Numbered from the stretch's first letter, positions 1-9,498 are shown. The stretch: 64,000 nucleotides of DNA from Edaphobacter modestus (GCF_004217555.1 NZ_SHKW01000001.1:4154001-4218000); one strand, 5' to 3'. Made by a program: numbers and translations. Notes: generated by a model from the letters alone, not told the origin.

Positions 1-138
1 GTTGCCATCGGGAGCATCCGGAACAGAGGTAATGGGCGAGATCCCAGTTGTTCCCGAGAAGAGGGACTCCTGAAAGGAGGAGACGGAGGAGCCAATGGGA
101 GTGATGCAGCCTAGCCCTGTGATGACGACACGGTTCAC
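1..138 (-). CDS. Beta-ketoacyl-ACP synthase II-like, N-terminus only
   Basis: The first 46 codons of a ketosynthase are visible; the rest lies outside the window. The GTG start is followed by NRVVITGLGCITPIG, the standard N-terminus of FabF/KAS II thiolase-fold condensing enzymes, which elongate acyl-ACP in fatty-acid or polyketide synthesis in the cytosol. An AGGAG element precedes the GTG by about 13 nt. The gene lies 22 bp downstream of an acyl carrier protein on the same strand, the usual acpP-fabF order. The active-site Cys-His-His is out of view, so KAS I, KAS II or a secondary-metabolism ketosynthase cannot be told apart. Confidence 0.8.
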   Translation of the reverse strand, partial: MNRVVITGLGCITPIGSSVSSFQESLFSGTTGISPITSVPDAPDGN

Positions 139-160
139 GTTCGAAAGAGAACTCCTGCGC

Positions 161-442
161 TTAAGAGGTCGCGGCTGTGGCCGGTGGTGTAGAGCCGGTA
201 GCTGCTTTGGCCGCTACCAGTTGATGGACGCCGCGGACCACGTCGCCGACCGTCTTGAGCGAGCCGAGGGACTCATCTGGAATTGCGATATCGAATGCCT
301 CTTCGACCTCGAAGGAGATGTTGATCTTGTCGAGGGAGTCGATGTTGAGTTCGTCGAAGGTCGTATCGAGGGTGATGGTGTCAACGGGGATGTTCTTTGC
401 CTTGGCGATGATTGCGATACAGCGCTGTGCCGTGTCGTCCAT
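161..442 (-). CDS. Acyl carrier protein
   Basis: A 93-residue acidic protein with the phosphopantetheine attachment motif DSLDKI at residues 35-40 (Ser36). The four-helix ACP region covers roughly residues 1-75 and is followed by an Ala/Thr/Pro tail that standard AcpP lacks. It would carry acyl chains on a 4'-phosphopantetheine arm to the ketosynthase encoded just downstream. A run of AAGGGGGGAG lies ahead of the ATG. The tail and the DELNIDSLDK variant, in place of the usual DLGADSLD, hint at a specialised ACP rather than the housekeeping one. That is inference; the family assignment is firm. Confidence 0.9.
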   Translation of the reverse strand: MDDTAQRCIAIIAKAKNIPVDTITLDTTFDELNIDSLDKINISFEVEEAFDIAIPDESLGSLKTVGDVVRGVHQLVAAKAATGSTPPATAATS

Positions 443-564
443 GGTGGCTCCCCCCTTTCTCTTACTGGATGGTCAAAGTTAAAAGGACGCTTAGGGTAGT
501 GTAAAGCACCTGCTGGAAATGAACATCTTTCACGATGCCGTGGGCGATTAACGGGTGAGATCTC

Positions 565-1815
565 TCAATGGGGGTGAATGGCGACGAGATCGCCCTCAAC
601 GGGTACGCCGCCACTGAGTTTGATATGCAAAACGGCTTCAAATGGCTTGATGACCCCGCTGGTCTGGCCAATGCGGTCGGTAAGTTGTCGGACATTCTCG
701 GGATTGCACGCAAATTCGACCGCTGCCTGCGTTCCGTTGGTTGTGAGGCCGGTAAAGACAGCGATGCGTCTGTTGGCTTGAATTCCGGGAATGGAGGCGA
801 TGATGGCGTACTCGTCGTTTGCCGAGGCCGGGGCGAAGCGTTGTGGCTCACCGGAAGATGGCTTGCGGTTGGCGATATAGCCTTTGTTGTTGCCATCGAG
901 GTCGATTGCGAAGTCGGATGTGGCGGGGAGTTCCTCCAGTGCTTCATTCTGGCTGGCTGCCCCGACAAAGACAAGATTGCGCAGCTTCGCTTCGTCCCAG
1001 GTGACAAGCCGGCTTCGTTTCAAAGTGAAATCTGCATGGTGTGTGTCGAAGATCTTGGTCAGCTCGTAGATGGCCGTCGCTTCGCCGGTTCCGGTATAGG
1101 TCTCGTCAGGAATACCTGGATATTCGGGTGAGTCAGCCATATCTGCGCTGGGAACAAGCTTGAGGCCGGTATAGGGAGTGCCCTTAAACAGCGGGTTGCT
1201 GTAAATGACCAAGGGGGCATCTCCGGCAAAGAAGGGCCTCCAGAAAGAATCCACGTCCGAGCCGGATGGAGTCGATGACAGATGGCGACCGAAGAGAAAG
1301 CCACCCAAGCCACCCATGAAGAGGCATAAAAGGATGGCGGCGATAGTCGTCCATACAATCTGGCGGGGCGCTGGAGGGTGTGTGTCCGTTGTGGTCTCCG
1401 CAATCGCATCGGTGGGGGTGAGGGTGGGATAGAGGAGTGCGGATTCTGTGCTGGGTAGCACCTCGGGTGTTGATGTGGAAGGCGAGGCGTGATTCGCAGA
1501 TCGGAAGACTGGCAGGTAATGGCCCTTGGGGATCTCCACGATGAGTTCTTCGCTGCTTCCCTCATTGGCGAAGTAAGCGGCAAGCTTCAACCGAAGCAGG
1601 CGAGCCTGCGACCGCACGATGCTGTCGTCGCTGGAGTTGTAACCAGGTATGCGGTGAAAGACGTGGATACCGATCTGTTGTTCGGTCGCTTCTTCTGGAG
1701 CGTCGCGCAGACAGCAGTCAACGACATACTGGAAGAATTCAATCAGCTTTGGCGATGAGCTGAGGTGCGGACTTGCCACGACACGTTGAGCGAGGTCCCA
1801 ACGAGGATCATTCAT
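565..1815 (-). CDS. Membrane-anchored IPKGxYxPVF-domain putative regulator (copy 1)
   Basis: About 416 aa from the ATG preceded by GGAGG; a start 29 codons further upstream is possible but lacks a good ribosome site. Residues 1-110 carry a domain seen three times in this window: DPRWxLxxR, then IGxxVFxRxPxY, DSIVRxxAxxLRxKLxxYF and IPKGxYxPVF. A single transmembrane segment follows (roughly residues 155-180, rich in Ile/Leu/Gly, ending GGFLFGRHL), then an approximately 230-residue presumably periplasmic part. The gene is divergent from a TonB receptor 218 bp away. The N-terminal domain has the size and charge of a DNA-binding domain, so a one-component membrane regulator of the neighbouring receptor is likely, but no biochemical function is established from the sequence alone. 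Confidence 0.7.
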   Translation of the reverse strand: MNDPRWDLAQRVVASPHLSSSPKLIEFFQYVVDCCLRDAPEEATEQQIGIHVFHRIPGYNSSDDSIVRSQARLLRLKLAAYFANEGSSEELIVEIPKGHYLPVFRSANHASPSTSTPEVLPSTESALLYPTLTPTDAIAETTTDTHPPAPRQIVWTTIAAILLCLFMGGLGGFLFGRHLSSTPSGSDVDSFWRPFFAGDAPLVIYSNPLFKGTPYTGLKLVPSADMADSPEYPGIPDETYTGTGEATAIYELTKIFDTHHADFTLKRSRLVTWDEAKLRNLVFVGAASQNEALEELPATSDFAIDLDGNNKGYIANRKPSSGEPQRFAPASANDEYAIIASIPGIQANRRIAVFTGLTTNGTQAAVEFACNPENVRQLTDRIGQTSGVIKPFEAVLHIKLSGGVPVEGDLVAIHPH

Positions 1816-1981
1816 CGTGCCTCCAATCGTGCTGCCAATGGATGAATGACTTGCAGCGACTCCACTCACAATATTCATGAGTATTTCACGCGAGAATTTC
1901 ACACGTCAAACGAGGTGCGCACCGTGAATACGGTGACTTCTATGATTTGAAACACCGAATGTTAGCCACTGTTGTTGGGGA

Positions 1982-2015
1982 TTTGCATCTCTTCGAGAGG
2001 CAAATTGTTTGCCTC
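1982..2015 (+). promoter_or_regulatory. Two mutually exclusive leader hairpins before a TonB receptor
   Basis: Hairpin A pairs 1982-1986 and 1989-1992 with 1996-1999 and 2000-2004 (TTTGC..CTCT / AGAG GCAAA). Hairpin B pairs 1997-2004 (GAGGCAAA) with 2008-2015 (TTTGCCTC). They share 1997-2004 and cannot form together. The ribosome site AGGAGG follows at 2023-2028. A role in translation control of the receptor is inference. Confidence 0.45.
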
Positions 2016-2033
2016 AACACTCAGGAGGACTAG

Positions 2034-5000
2034 ATGTTGAATCATATAAAGGCAGCCCGCGTATGTCTGGGAATAGCAGTCGTGTGTTTTCTGCTAGCCA
2101 GCCCGCGAGGTATGCGTGCACAAGCGGTTTACGGATCCCTGTACGGGACCGTGACCGATACTTCGGGGGCTGTAGTTAAAGGCGCTACGGTTACAGTAAC
2201 GAATGCAGGAAAGGGAATCACGCAGACAGCCCAGACAAACGACAGCGGGGCATGGAGCGTGGCGCACCTTATTCCGGATACCTATGATGTGAAGATTGAA
2301 GCTCCTTCCTTTGCATCGAGTGAAGCAAAAGGAGTGGTGGTGCACGCCGACGCGTCACAGATGGTAGATGTGACGTTAGGAGCTGGATCGGCGACGACGG
2401 TCAATGTCTCCGCAAACGACGTTCCGGCCCTCAAGACGGACCGAGCTGATGTCGCCCAGATCCTGGACGAACGCGCGGTTCAGAATCTTCCGAACCTGAA
2501 TCGTAACTTCACCCAGTTTACGCTTTTGACTCCGGGCGTGCAGCACTCCACCTTTAACATCAGTGGTCCTGAAAATCCACAAGGCACGACGTCGGTGACG
2601 ACGAATGGTTCGAGCTATGGTGTGCAGGGCTGGCTGTTGGACGGTACTGACAACCGCGAGCCGGTTCTGGGAATCATCGTCATTAATCCGACGCTCGACT
2701 CCGTGGGCGAGATGAAGGTTACGTCTTCGAACTATGACGCTGAGTTTGGCGGCGCGATCGGTGGAATCGTCAGCGCTCAGACCAAGTCTGGCGGGAATCA
2801 GTTCCACGGCGATGTTTTCTTCTACCGTCACAGCGGCGCGCAGTTGGCCCGCAATCCGTTTACGCAGTCCACTCCTGACCCCGTGACGGGGAAACTTATT
2901 CCGAACCAGTTGTTCGGTCAATTTGGCGGGTCGCTTTCGGGTCCCATCATTAAGGACCGCACCTTCTTCTTCATGGATTACCAGGGAACGCGGCAGCGCC
3001 TGGGCGCGAGTCAACTGCTCTCGGTACCAACCCAACAGGTGCTCAACACCTGTATATACCAGACGGCAGGCACGGCCTGCGATCTGAGCCAGTATCTGGG
3101 GGGCCAGCCTATCTACAATCATCCTGCAGGAAACGGAGTACCGGGACAGCAGTATGCCAGCAACGCCATTCCGCGGTCGGCACTCTCGCCGCAGGCGATC
3201 GCCGTATTGAAGCTGCTGCCGGCTCCGAATACGAACGGCACGGCGATCACGAACAACTTCGCTGCATCCGGCAATGGCAACAACGACGCCGACCAGGCTG
3301 ATGTGCGACTCGATCACCAGGTCAACAGCAAGATTCACGCCTTCGGCCGTTACGACTATGCGCTTTTCCGTCTGTTCGGGAATGCCGCCTTCGGTCCGGG
3401 AGGAGGTCCCGGGTTCGGGATTGGCGGAACGACGGGCCAGGCGACGGTGCAGAACCAGAGCGCGGCTTTGGGCATGGACTGGGCTGTAAGCCCGTCGCTG
3501 CTGACGGATGTGCGCTTCGGATTTCTCAGCTATCACGTATCGGAGAATAAGCTTACGGCGGGGCAGACGCCGGCGCAGAACGCGGGAATTCCAAACCTGA
3601 ACACCGCGCCTGACAGCAGTGGTCTGCCTAACTTTACGATGACAGATACGATCAGCAGCTTCGGCAACCAGGGATGCAACTGTCCCTTGCTGGAGAGTGA
3701 GCAGGTCTTCCAACTGGCGAATAACTGGACGAAGATGCTTGGCAATCACACGATCAAGTTTGGCGGTGATATTCGCTATGCTTTGAATCTGCGAAATGCC
3801 AGCGATAACGATCGCGCCGGCGTGCTGAGTTTTGCTTCGGCTTCGACGGCTGCGGGTCCGCTGGACCCGGTGGCTTCGAACGGCAATGCGCTGGGCTCGT
3901 TGCTGTTTGGGCAGGTTGCGCAGTTCCAGCGCTTCGACGTTTATAGCCAGAATGCCTCCAACCGTCAGAAACGCGGTGCGTTCTATGGGCAGGACTCGTG
4001 GCGCGTGACCAACAAGCTGCAGGTCAACTATGGCGTGCGCTGGGATGTGATCTATCCCGAGACCGTCAATAGTCCCGGGAATGGCGGATTCGCCGATATC
4101 AATGCGGGTGGTATTCGCGTTGCCGGCGTGAGTGGAACCGGAACGAACGGTGGCCAGAAGATGGACTACCTCAATCTTGCCGGTCGTTTCGGCTTTGCTT
4201 ACCAGGTGCATCCTAACCTGGTTCTTCGTGGAGGCATCGGGCAGGTGTACGACAGCGTCGGCTTCTTCGGCACCCTCTTCGGTTCGGTCCTTACCCACAA
4301 TCTGCCGGTTTTGAACAATGAAAATCAAGGTTCGACGAGCACGACAGGGCAGTATTACGCTACGTTGACGACGCTGCCGGCGAAGCCGCCGGCTCCGACA
4401 ATTCCCTCGAACGGAATTATTCCTTTCTCTAACAACTCGAGCCCGACGTTCCGCGGAGATCGTATTCAGCTTCCCAAGGTCGACCAGTGGAATCTGACAT
4501 TGCAGCAGCAGTTTACGAACACTCTCACGGCTGAGATTGCCTACGTGGGGAACCACACGGAGCGTATCTATCCGGGCGAGACGTATGGGTTCGACTTCAA
4601 CTCGCCTGTACTTCCCACGTCGCCTTCCCAGCTTGGCAACAGTTCCGCAAGGCGTCCCTACTACAACCGCTTCAGCGGTGTGTATCAGGGCGCACCTGTG
4701 ATCTGCTGTTCCAACGGACTTACCTCCGCGGCTCCGACGGCAAACTCCAATTACAACTCGCTGCAGACAAAGCTGGACAAGCGTTTCAGCAATGGACTGC
4801 AGTTCAATGCGAACTACACCTGGTCGAAGGCAATGAACTACGCCAACGACGCTCTCTTTGCGAACTATCCGAGTCTCAGCTATGGGCGGAACGATACGAA
4901 TCGCACGCACGTCTTCGTGATGAGCGGTGTGTATGCTCTGCCTTTCGGGAGGGATCGCATGTTCGCGAGCCACGTGAATCGCGTGACGGATTATGCGATT

Positions 5001-5543
5001 GGCGGGTGGACTCTGAGCGGCAGCACGACATGGGAGAGTGGACGACCGTTCACGCCGACCTATGGGGAGTGCGGTGCCGACCAGGATCTCGACAACAACT
5101 TCGGAGGCCCGGGAGTGACCAGCGACTGCCGTCCTGACATGGCCGGTGCCGCAGGATTTACGACCCAGGTAGGGTCGCTTAATCCTGTTACACACTCGAT
5201 GCAGTACTTTACGCCCGTTGCTGCGTTGGCGACGAATGGAGCGGTCTCGGGAGCCTTTGCCCGCCCGGCCTTCGGCACCATCGGCAATATTGGACGCAAC
5301 TCCCTGGTGGGACCGCGCGATTACTATGCGGATGCTGCTCTCATCAAGGACATCCCGATTACGGAACGTGTGAAAGCCCAGTTCCAGTTCCAGGCTTTCA
5401 ACGTCTTCAACCACGCGGCGCTTGATATTCCTACGGCTTCGAATGCGCGATGCATCGACTGCTCGACGGGAGGCGTCATAACCAGTCTGGAAGGAAACTC
5501 CAGCATGCGTCAGTTGCAGTTTGCTGGGCGCATTACGTTCTAA
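2034..5543 (+). CDS. TonB-dependent Oar-like outer-membrane receptor (receptor 1)
   Basis: 1169 aa. A Sec signal peptide ends near residue 30 (LASPRGMRAQA). It is followed by a CarboxypepD_reg beta-sandwich (about 32-115; YGTVTDTSGAVVKGATV), a plug domain (about 125-240; LPNLNRNF, WLLDGTDNR, YDAEFGGAIGG) and a long barrel ending in aromatic RITF, as expected for BAM insertion. No TonB box was identified with confidence. The ATG has AGGAGG 5 nt upstream. The gene is divergent from the IPKGxYxPVF regulator and followed by an exported glycosidase, which points to uptake of an oligosaccharide or glycoside across the outer membrane. The substrate is not visible. The 1079-residue frame antisense to it is a codon-bias shadow. 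Confidence 0.92.
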   Translation: MLNHIKAARVCLGIAVVCFLLASPRGMRAQAVYGSLYGTVTDTSGAVVKGATVTVTNAGKGITQTAQTNDSGAWSVAHLIPDTYDVKIEAPSFASSEAKGVVVHADASQMVDVTLGAGSATTVNVSANDVPALKTDRADVAQILDERAVQNLPNLNRNFTQFTLLTPGVQHSTFNISGPENPQGTTSVTTNGSSYGVQGWLLDGTDNREPVLGIIVINPTLDSVGEMKVTSSNYDAEFGGAIGGIVSAQTKSGGNQFHGDVFFYRHSGAQLARNPFTQSTPDPVTGKLIPNQLFGQFGGSLSGPIIKDRTFFFMDYQGTRQRLGASQLLSVPTQQVLNTCIYQTAGTACDLSQYLGGQPIYNHPAGNGVPGQQYASNAIPRSALSPQAIAVLKLLPAPNTNGTAITNNFAASGNGNNDADQADVRLDHQVNSKIHAFGRYDYALFRLFGNAAFGPGGGPGFGIGGTTGQATVQNQSAALGMDWAVSPSLLTDVRFGFLSYHVSENKLTAGQTPAQNAGIPNLNTAPDSSGLPNFTMTDTISSFGNQGCNCPLLESEQVFQLANNWTKMLGNHTIKFGGDIRYALNLRNASDNDRAGVLSFASASTAAGPLDPVASNGNALGSLLFGQVAQFQRFDVYSQNASNRQKRGAFYGQDSWRVTNKLQVNYGVRWDVIYPETVNSPGNGGFADINAGGIRVAGVSGTGTNGGQKMDYLNLAGRFGFAYQVHPNLVLRGGIGQVYDSVGFFGTLFGSVLTHNLPVLNNENQGSTSTTGQYYATLTTLPAKPPAPTIPSNGIIPFSNNSSPTFRGDRIQLPKVDQWNLTLQQQFTNTLTAEIAYVGNHTERIYPGETYGFDFNSPVLPTSPSQLGNSSARRPYYNRFSGVYQGAPVICCSNGLTSAAPTANSNYNSLQTKLDKRFSNGLQFNANYTWSKAMNYANDALFANYPSLSYGRNDTNRTHVFVMSGVYALPFGRDRMFASHVNRVTDYAIGGWTLSGSTTWESGRPFTPTYGECGADQDLDNNFGGPGVTSDCRPDMAGAAGFTTQVGSLNPVTHSMQYFTPVAALATNGAVSGAFARPAFGTIGNIGRNSLVGPRDYYADAALIKDIPITERVKAQFQFQAFNVFNHAALDIPTASNARCIDCSTGGVITSLEGNSSMRQLQFAGRITF

Positions 5544-5561
5544 GACAATCTGAATCCTTCT

Positions 5562-5589
5562 ACAGGGGCTGCTTCGCGGCAGCTCCTGT
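5562..5589 (+). terminator. Stem-loop after receptor 1
   Basis: ACAGGGGCTGC at 5562-5572 pairs with GCAGCTCCTGT at 5579-5589 with one G-U pair, followed by CTTTCT. It lies 18 bp past the receptor stop and before the TTG of the next gene, so it may attenuate rather than fully end transcription. Confidence 0.6.
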
Positions 5590-5644
5590 CTTTCTGCCTT
5601 ATGATGTAAGGCCATCTCATAGAATCCCGAAAGAAGAGGACGCG

Positions 5645-8161
5645 TTGCGACAACTTAGGCAAAGGAAGCTTCACCTGCTCTGCGGCTTTCTGTTTTCTCC
5701 CGTCTTTCTGGCTGCGCAGATGACCTTCGCACCAACTCCGAAGTTCTCGTTGGACGACAATCCGCTCGTGATTCGCCAACCTGCCCAGGCCAACCGGCCC
5801 TTCAGCGTAACCGGTCAGCAGGGCGCGATTCTTGGCCAGCAGGATGGGAGCTTCGAGTTGTGGCTTCTTCCCGTGAAGATGTTGCACAACGCTCGCCTGA
5901 CGGCGAAGCTGCAAGGCTATGAGACGGTGATCGATCTCAACGCGAACGCCTCGCAGATTGAAGTCCGGCCCGATCACACGACCATTACTTACTCTCATGC
6001 TGCGATCACGGTGAAGCAGCACATGTTTATCCCCAGATCGGCGCAAAGAGATGTCGCCACGGCCGTGATTTTGTTTGAGATTCACGCGATCCGGCCGGCT
6101 GTGGTTACGCTGCAGTTCGAGCCTTCGATGGAGCGTCAGTGGCCGGCATCGAACTTCGGCAGGCCAAACGCATCCTGGAGCAGTGTCGGAACTGGAGGAG
6201 TCTATACGCTGGCCACTGACAATCCGAACTTTTTCGGAATGGTGGCGATGCCCGGGAGTCAGCGCGGGCCGCTCCGTCCTTATCAGGAGAGGCCTCAGAC
6301 GCTGCCTCTGGAGTTCAATATCAGCTACGACCCGGCTCACGATGATGGCAGATTCTTTCCGTTGCTGGCGGCGGTGACGGGTGTGAGTGGCAAGCAGGAG
6401 CTTACTGCCGGTCAACTTCAGGATCAGTTGCTGAATGCAGCGCACAACGTACCCGCACTTTATCGGTCGACGGCAGATTTCTTCCAGCATTTCTTCGATA
6501 CACGCCTTACGGCGCGGACTCCGGAGGTGAAGTTGGATGAGGCTCTGAAATGGGCAGAGATCTCAATTGAGCAAGCCCGGGTCTCCTCCCCCATTGGATC
6601 CGGACTGGCGGGTGGATGGTACACCTCAGGTGACTCGGCGCGTCCGGGGTTTGGATGGTTTTTCGGACGCGACACGCTATGGACCCTCTACGCCGTCAAT
6701 AGCTATGGAGACTTCCGGCTAAGTCGCGAAGCGATGGACTTTCTGATCGCACACCAGCGTGCGGATGGCAAGATGATGCACGAGTATTCCCAGACAGCTG
6801 AGCTGCTCGATTGGATTCATCTTCCTTACCTGTATGCTGCTGCAGATTCCACGCCTCTCTTCGTGATGCAGATGGCGGATTATGTCCGTTCCAGTGGGGA
6901 CACCGAATACCTGCGAGAGCATTGGGATAACGTGAAGCGGGCTTATGCGTTTACCCGCGCGCATACGACGCATGGGGTTTATGACAATTCCCAGGGGACC
7001 GGGTGGGTGGAGGAGTGGCTTCCAAAGATGCCGCAGCAGGAGATTTACCTGGCTGCACTCGATCAGCAGTCTTCAGAGGCGATGGAGAAGCTGGCCAGGT
7101 TGATGAACGATAGCTCCCTCGCATCAGCCGCGGCACAGCAGGCGAAGACTACGCGCGAATATCTAATGACTTATCGCAGCGCCGATGGGTTTTACAGCTT
7201 CAGTCACAACAGCGACGATTCCTTCGATGCACGCCACACGGTATTTCCGGCGGTCGCGTGGTGGAGCGGCTCTCTCGCACTCCCGCAGGCGGACAAGATG
7301 TTCGACGCATGGGCTGCGCCACGTTTCGCCACGGACTGGGGAACGCGTTCCATGGAAGAGGGAGCCGAGACCTACGATCCTCTCAGCTATCATCACGGCT
7401 CGGTATGGCCGCTTTATACCGGCTGGACTTCACTCGCCGAATATCGTGCCGGACGCCCGCAGGCTGGATTTGCAAGTCTCGAGCAGAATGCGCAGCTTAC
7501 GTGGCTTCAGGATCCTGGTCAGGTGACCGAGGTGCTTTCAGGACAGTTCTATCAGCCACTGGGAAGGAGCAGCTCGCACCAGCTTTGGTCGTCCGCTATG
7601 GTGCTGAGTCCTGCGGTCCGAGGATTGTTCGGTGTTGAGGCGGACGCGTTGACAGGAAGATTGCGCGTTGATCCTCAGTTGCCCGCGCAGTGGTCGGAGG
7701 CTTCGCTGCAGCATGTTCCCTTTGGCGATACCCGACTCGATTTGAATATACGTCGCGTTGATTCCAATCTGGAGGTTGAAGCGATCTCCCCAAAGCCGAT
7801 CAAACTATGCCTTCAGAACTCAAGGGATTTTTTCGGCGATGTATCGTGCCGTGCGCCTGAAGCAACGACCCACACTCTGCGAATTCCGCTTCCAGCGGTT
7901 GAGGTGGGATTGGAGCAGCAAAGTCCGCAGCCAGGGGACAGCACGCAGCAGGTGAAGTTCATCCGGCAGGAATATGGAGCACGTTCGTTACGAATCTGGC
8001 TGGAGGTTGCCGAGAATACTACGGCGCGAATGTACCTGCGAACCAATGGAAGCGTGCGAAATCTCAATGTAATCGGCGCGCAACGCGATCAGAATGAACT
8101 TACCGTCACCGGCAGTGGAACAGGAGGTTATTCAGGAAGAACGATCGAGATTCGCTGGTAG
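5645..8161 (+). CDS. Exported amylo-alpha-1,6-glucosidase-like (GDE-C type) glycosidase
   Basis: About 838 aa from a TTG start with AGAGGA four bases upstream. The frame is open further upstream into the receptor gene, but this start gives a clear signal peptide (KLHLLCGFLFSPVFLAAQ). An N-terminal beta-sandwich-like region (to about residue 280) precedes an (alpha/alpha)6-barrel region resembling the C-terminal part of glycogen debranching enzymes (Pfam GDE_C), with GWFFGRDTLWTLYA near 335-350, GWVEEWLP near 455 and YHHGSVWPLYTG near 585. Acidic residues in these motifs are likely catalytic. Being exported and directly downstream of a TonB receptor, it probably cleaves a glycoside in the periplasm or at the cell surface. 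The exact linkage is unknown and glycogen itself is unlikely to be the substrate. Confidence 0.75.
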   Translation: MRQLRQRKLHLLCGFLFSPVFLAAQMTFAPTPKFSLDDNPLVIRQPAQANRPFSVTGQQGAILGQQDGSFELWLLPVKMLHNARLTAKLQGYETVIDLNANASQIEVRPDHTTITYSHAAITVKQHMFIPRSAQRDVATAVILFEIHAIRPAVVTLQFEPSMERQWPASNFGRPNASWSSVGTGGVYTLATDNPNFFGMVAMPGSQRGPLRPYQERPQTLPLEFNISYDPAHDDGRFFPLLAAVTGVSGKQELTAGQLQDQLLNAAHNVPALYRSTADFFQHFFDTRLTARTPEVKLDEALKWAEISIEQARVSSPIGSGLAGGWYTSGDSARPGFGWFFGRDTLWTLYAVNSYGDFRLSREAMDFLIAHQRADGKMMHEYSQTAELLDWIHLPYLYAAADSTPLFVMQMADYVRSSGDTEYLREHWDNVKRAYAFTRAHTTHGVYDNSQGTGWVEEWLPKMPQQEIYLAALDQQSSEAMEKLARLMNDSSLASAAAQQAKTTREYLMTYRSADGFYSFSHNSDDSFDARHTVFPAVAWWSGSLALPQADKMFDAWAAPRFATDWGTRSMEEGAETYDPLSYHHGSVWPLYTGWTSLAEYRAGRPQAGFASLEQNAQLTWLQDPGQVTEVLSGQFYQPLGRSSSHQLWSSAMVLSPAVRGLFGVEADALTGRLRVDPQLPAQWSEASLQHVPFGDTRLDLNIRRVDSNLEVEAISPKPIKLCLQNSRDFFGDVSCRAPEATTHTLRIPLPAVEVGLEQQSPQPGDSTQQVKFIRQEYGARSLRIWLEVAENTTARMYLRTNGSVRNLNVIGAQRDQNELTVTGSGTGGYSGRTIEIRW

Positions 8162-8298
8162 AGTCTCAAATTTAATTAAAAGTTAGTTGATCTGGCTTCT
8201 TTGGCAGAAATCAGGCAAATCAAACGGGGAAGCGGTCGTCTTAGAAATGGAAGAGCCGAGATGACCGGCAGGCCCTTCAGTAAAAGGAGTGTGGCATT

Positions 8299-9498
8299 AT
8301 GGCTGGTAATCATGGCGTTGTCTATCTCGGACCAAATCACGTTGAGGTACAGGCGATTGACGATCCCAAATTTGAGAATCCTGCAGGTAAGAAAATTGAA
8401 CACGCTGTGATTCTGAAGGTGGTATCGACCAACATCTGTGGATCGGACCAGCACATGGTTCGCGGGCGTACAACCGCGCCGGCAGGGCTGGTGCTGGGTC
8501 ATGAGATTACCGGCGAGGTAATCGAGAAGGGAAAAGACGTCGAATATCTCGACATCGGAGACCTTGTGACGGTTCCCTTCAACGTTGCCTGTGGACGATG
8601 CCGCACATGCAGAGAAGAACAGACTGGCGTATGTCTGAACGTCAATCCCAGCCGGGCTGGCGGTGCGTTCGGTTATGTTGATATGGGTGGCTGGGTTGGC
8701 GGACAGGCTGAATACGTCATGGTTCCCTATGCAGACTTCAACCTGATCAAGTTTCCGGACAAGGCGCAGGCACTTGAAAAGATTCGAGATCTGACGATGC
8801 TCTCCGACATACTGCCCACGGGCTTTCATGGAGCCGTTATGGCTGGAGTCGGCGTCGGGTCAACGGTCTATGTTGCGGGCGCCGGGCCAGTTGGTCTGGC
8901 CGCTGCTGCTTCGGCGCAGATTCTGGGAGCCGCTGTGGTCCTTATCGGCGACATGAACGTGGAACGCCTTAAGCATGCGGAATCCGTCGGCTTTCAGCCT
9001 GTCGATTTGAGCAAGAGTGACAAGCTTGAAGATTTGATCGAGGCGATACTCGGAGTCCCTGAAGTGGATGCCTCCATCGATGCAGTCGGTTTCGAGGCGA
9101 AAGGACACGGGGCGCAGCATGCCGTCGAAGCTCCAGCGACGGTTTTGAACTCTCTCATGTCGATTACAAGAGCGGCCGGCGGCATAGGAATTCCCGGCCT
9201 CTACGTTACGGAAGATCCTGGCGCGAAAGACAAGGCTGCGCAGCAGGGGGCGTTGAGCATGCGGTTTGGCCTGGGATGGGCAAAATCCCATCGTTTTTAT
9301 ACGGGCCAGACCCCGGTCCTGAAGTATAGCCGCGCGCTGATGCAGGCTATTCTTTACGACAGGCTTCCCATCGCAAAAATCGTCAATGCAACCGTGATTT
9401 CGTTACAGGACGCTCCGCGGGGGTATCACGACTTCGACGCTGGAGTAGCGAAGAAGTTTATACTCGATCCTCACGGGCTCCTCGGCAAGACGGCCTGA
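8299..9498 (+). CDS. fdhA: Glutathione-independent formaldehyde dehydrogenase (zinc MDR family)
   Basis: 399 aa, close in layout to Pseudomonas putida formaldehyde dehydrogenase/dismutase. The catalytic-zinc region NICGSDQHMVRG lies near residues 46-57 and GHEITGEV near 72. The structural-zinc cysteine cluster CGRCRTCREEQTGVC lies near 97-111, and the NAD-binding GAGPVGLAAAA near 194. FDH-specific stretches such as the RAGGAFGYVDMGGWVGGQAEYV segment are present. AGGAG lies 10 nt before the ATG. It oxidises formaldehyde to formate with tightly bound NAD in the cytosol. The gene stands alone between the glycosidase and a strong terminator, and no formate dehydrogenase is nearby. Confidence 0.88.
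   Translation: MAGNHGVVYLGPNHVEVQAIDDPKFENPAGKKIEHAVILKVVSTNICGSDQHMVRGRTTAPAGLVLGHEITGEVIEKGKDVEYLDIGDLVTVPFNVACGRCRTCREEQTGVCLNVNPSRAGGAFGYVDMGGWVGGQAEYVMVPYADFNLIKFPDKAQALEKIRDLTMLSDILPTGFHGAVMAGVGVGSTVYVAGAGPVGLAAAASAQILGAAVVLIGDMNVERLKHAESVGFQPVDLSKSDKLEDLIEAILGVPEVDASIDAVGFEAKGHGAQHAVEAPATVLNSLMSITRAAGGIGIPGLYVTEDPGAKDKAAQQGALSMRFGLGWAKSHRFYTGQTPVLKYSRALMQAILYDRLPIAKIVNATVISLQDAPRGYHDFDAGVAKKFILDPHGLLGKTA

Noticed and set aside
2376..5615. 1079-codon open frame antisense to receptor 1
   Set aside because: It is a codon-bias shadow: Arg/Ile/Val-rich translation with no domain, no ribosome site, and fully covered by a clear receptor on the other strand.
8176..8829. 217-codon minus frame opposite fdhA
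   Set aside because: No domain; fdhA is strongly supported on the plus strand.
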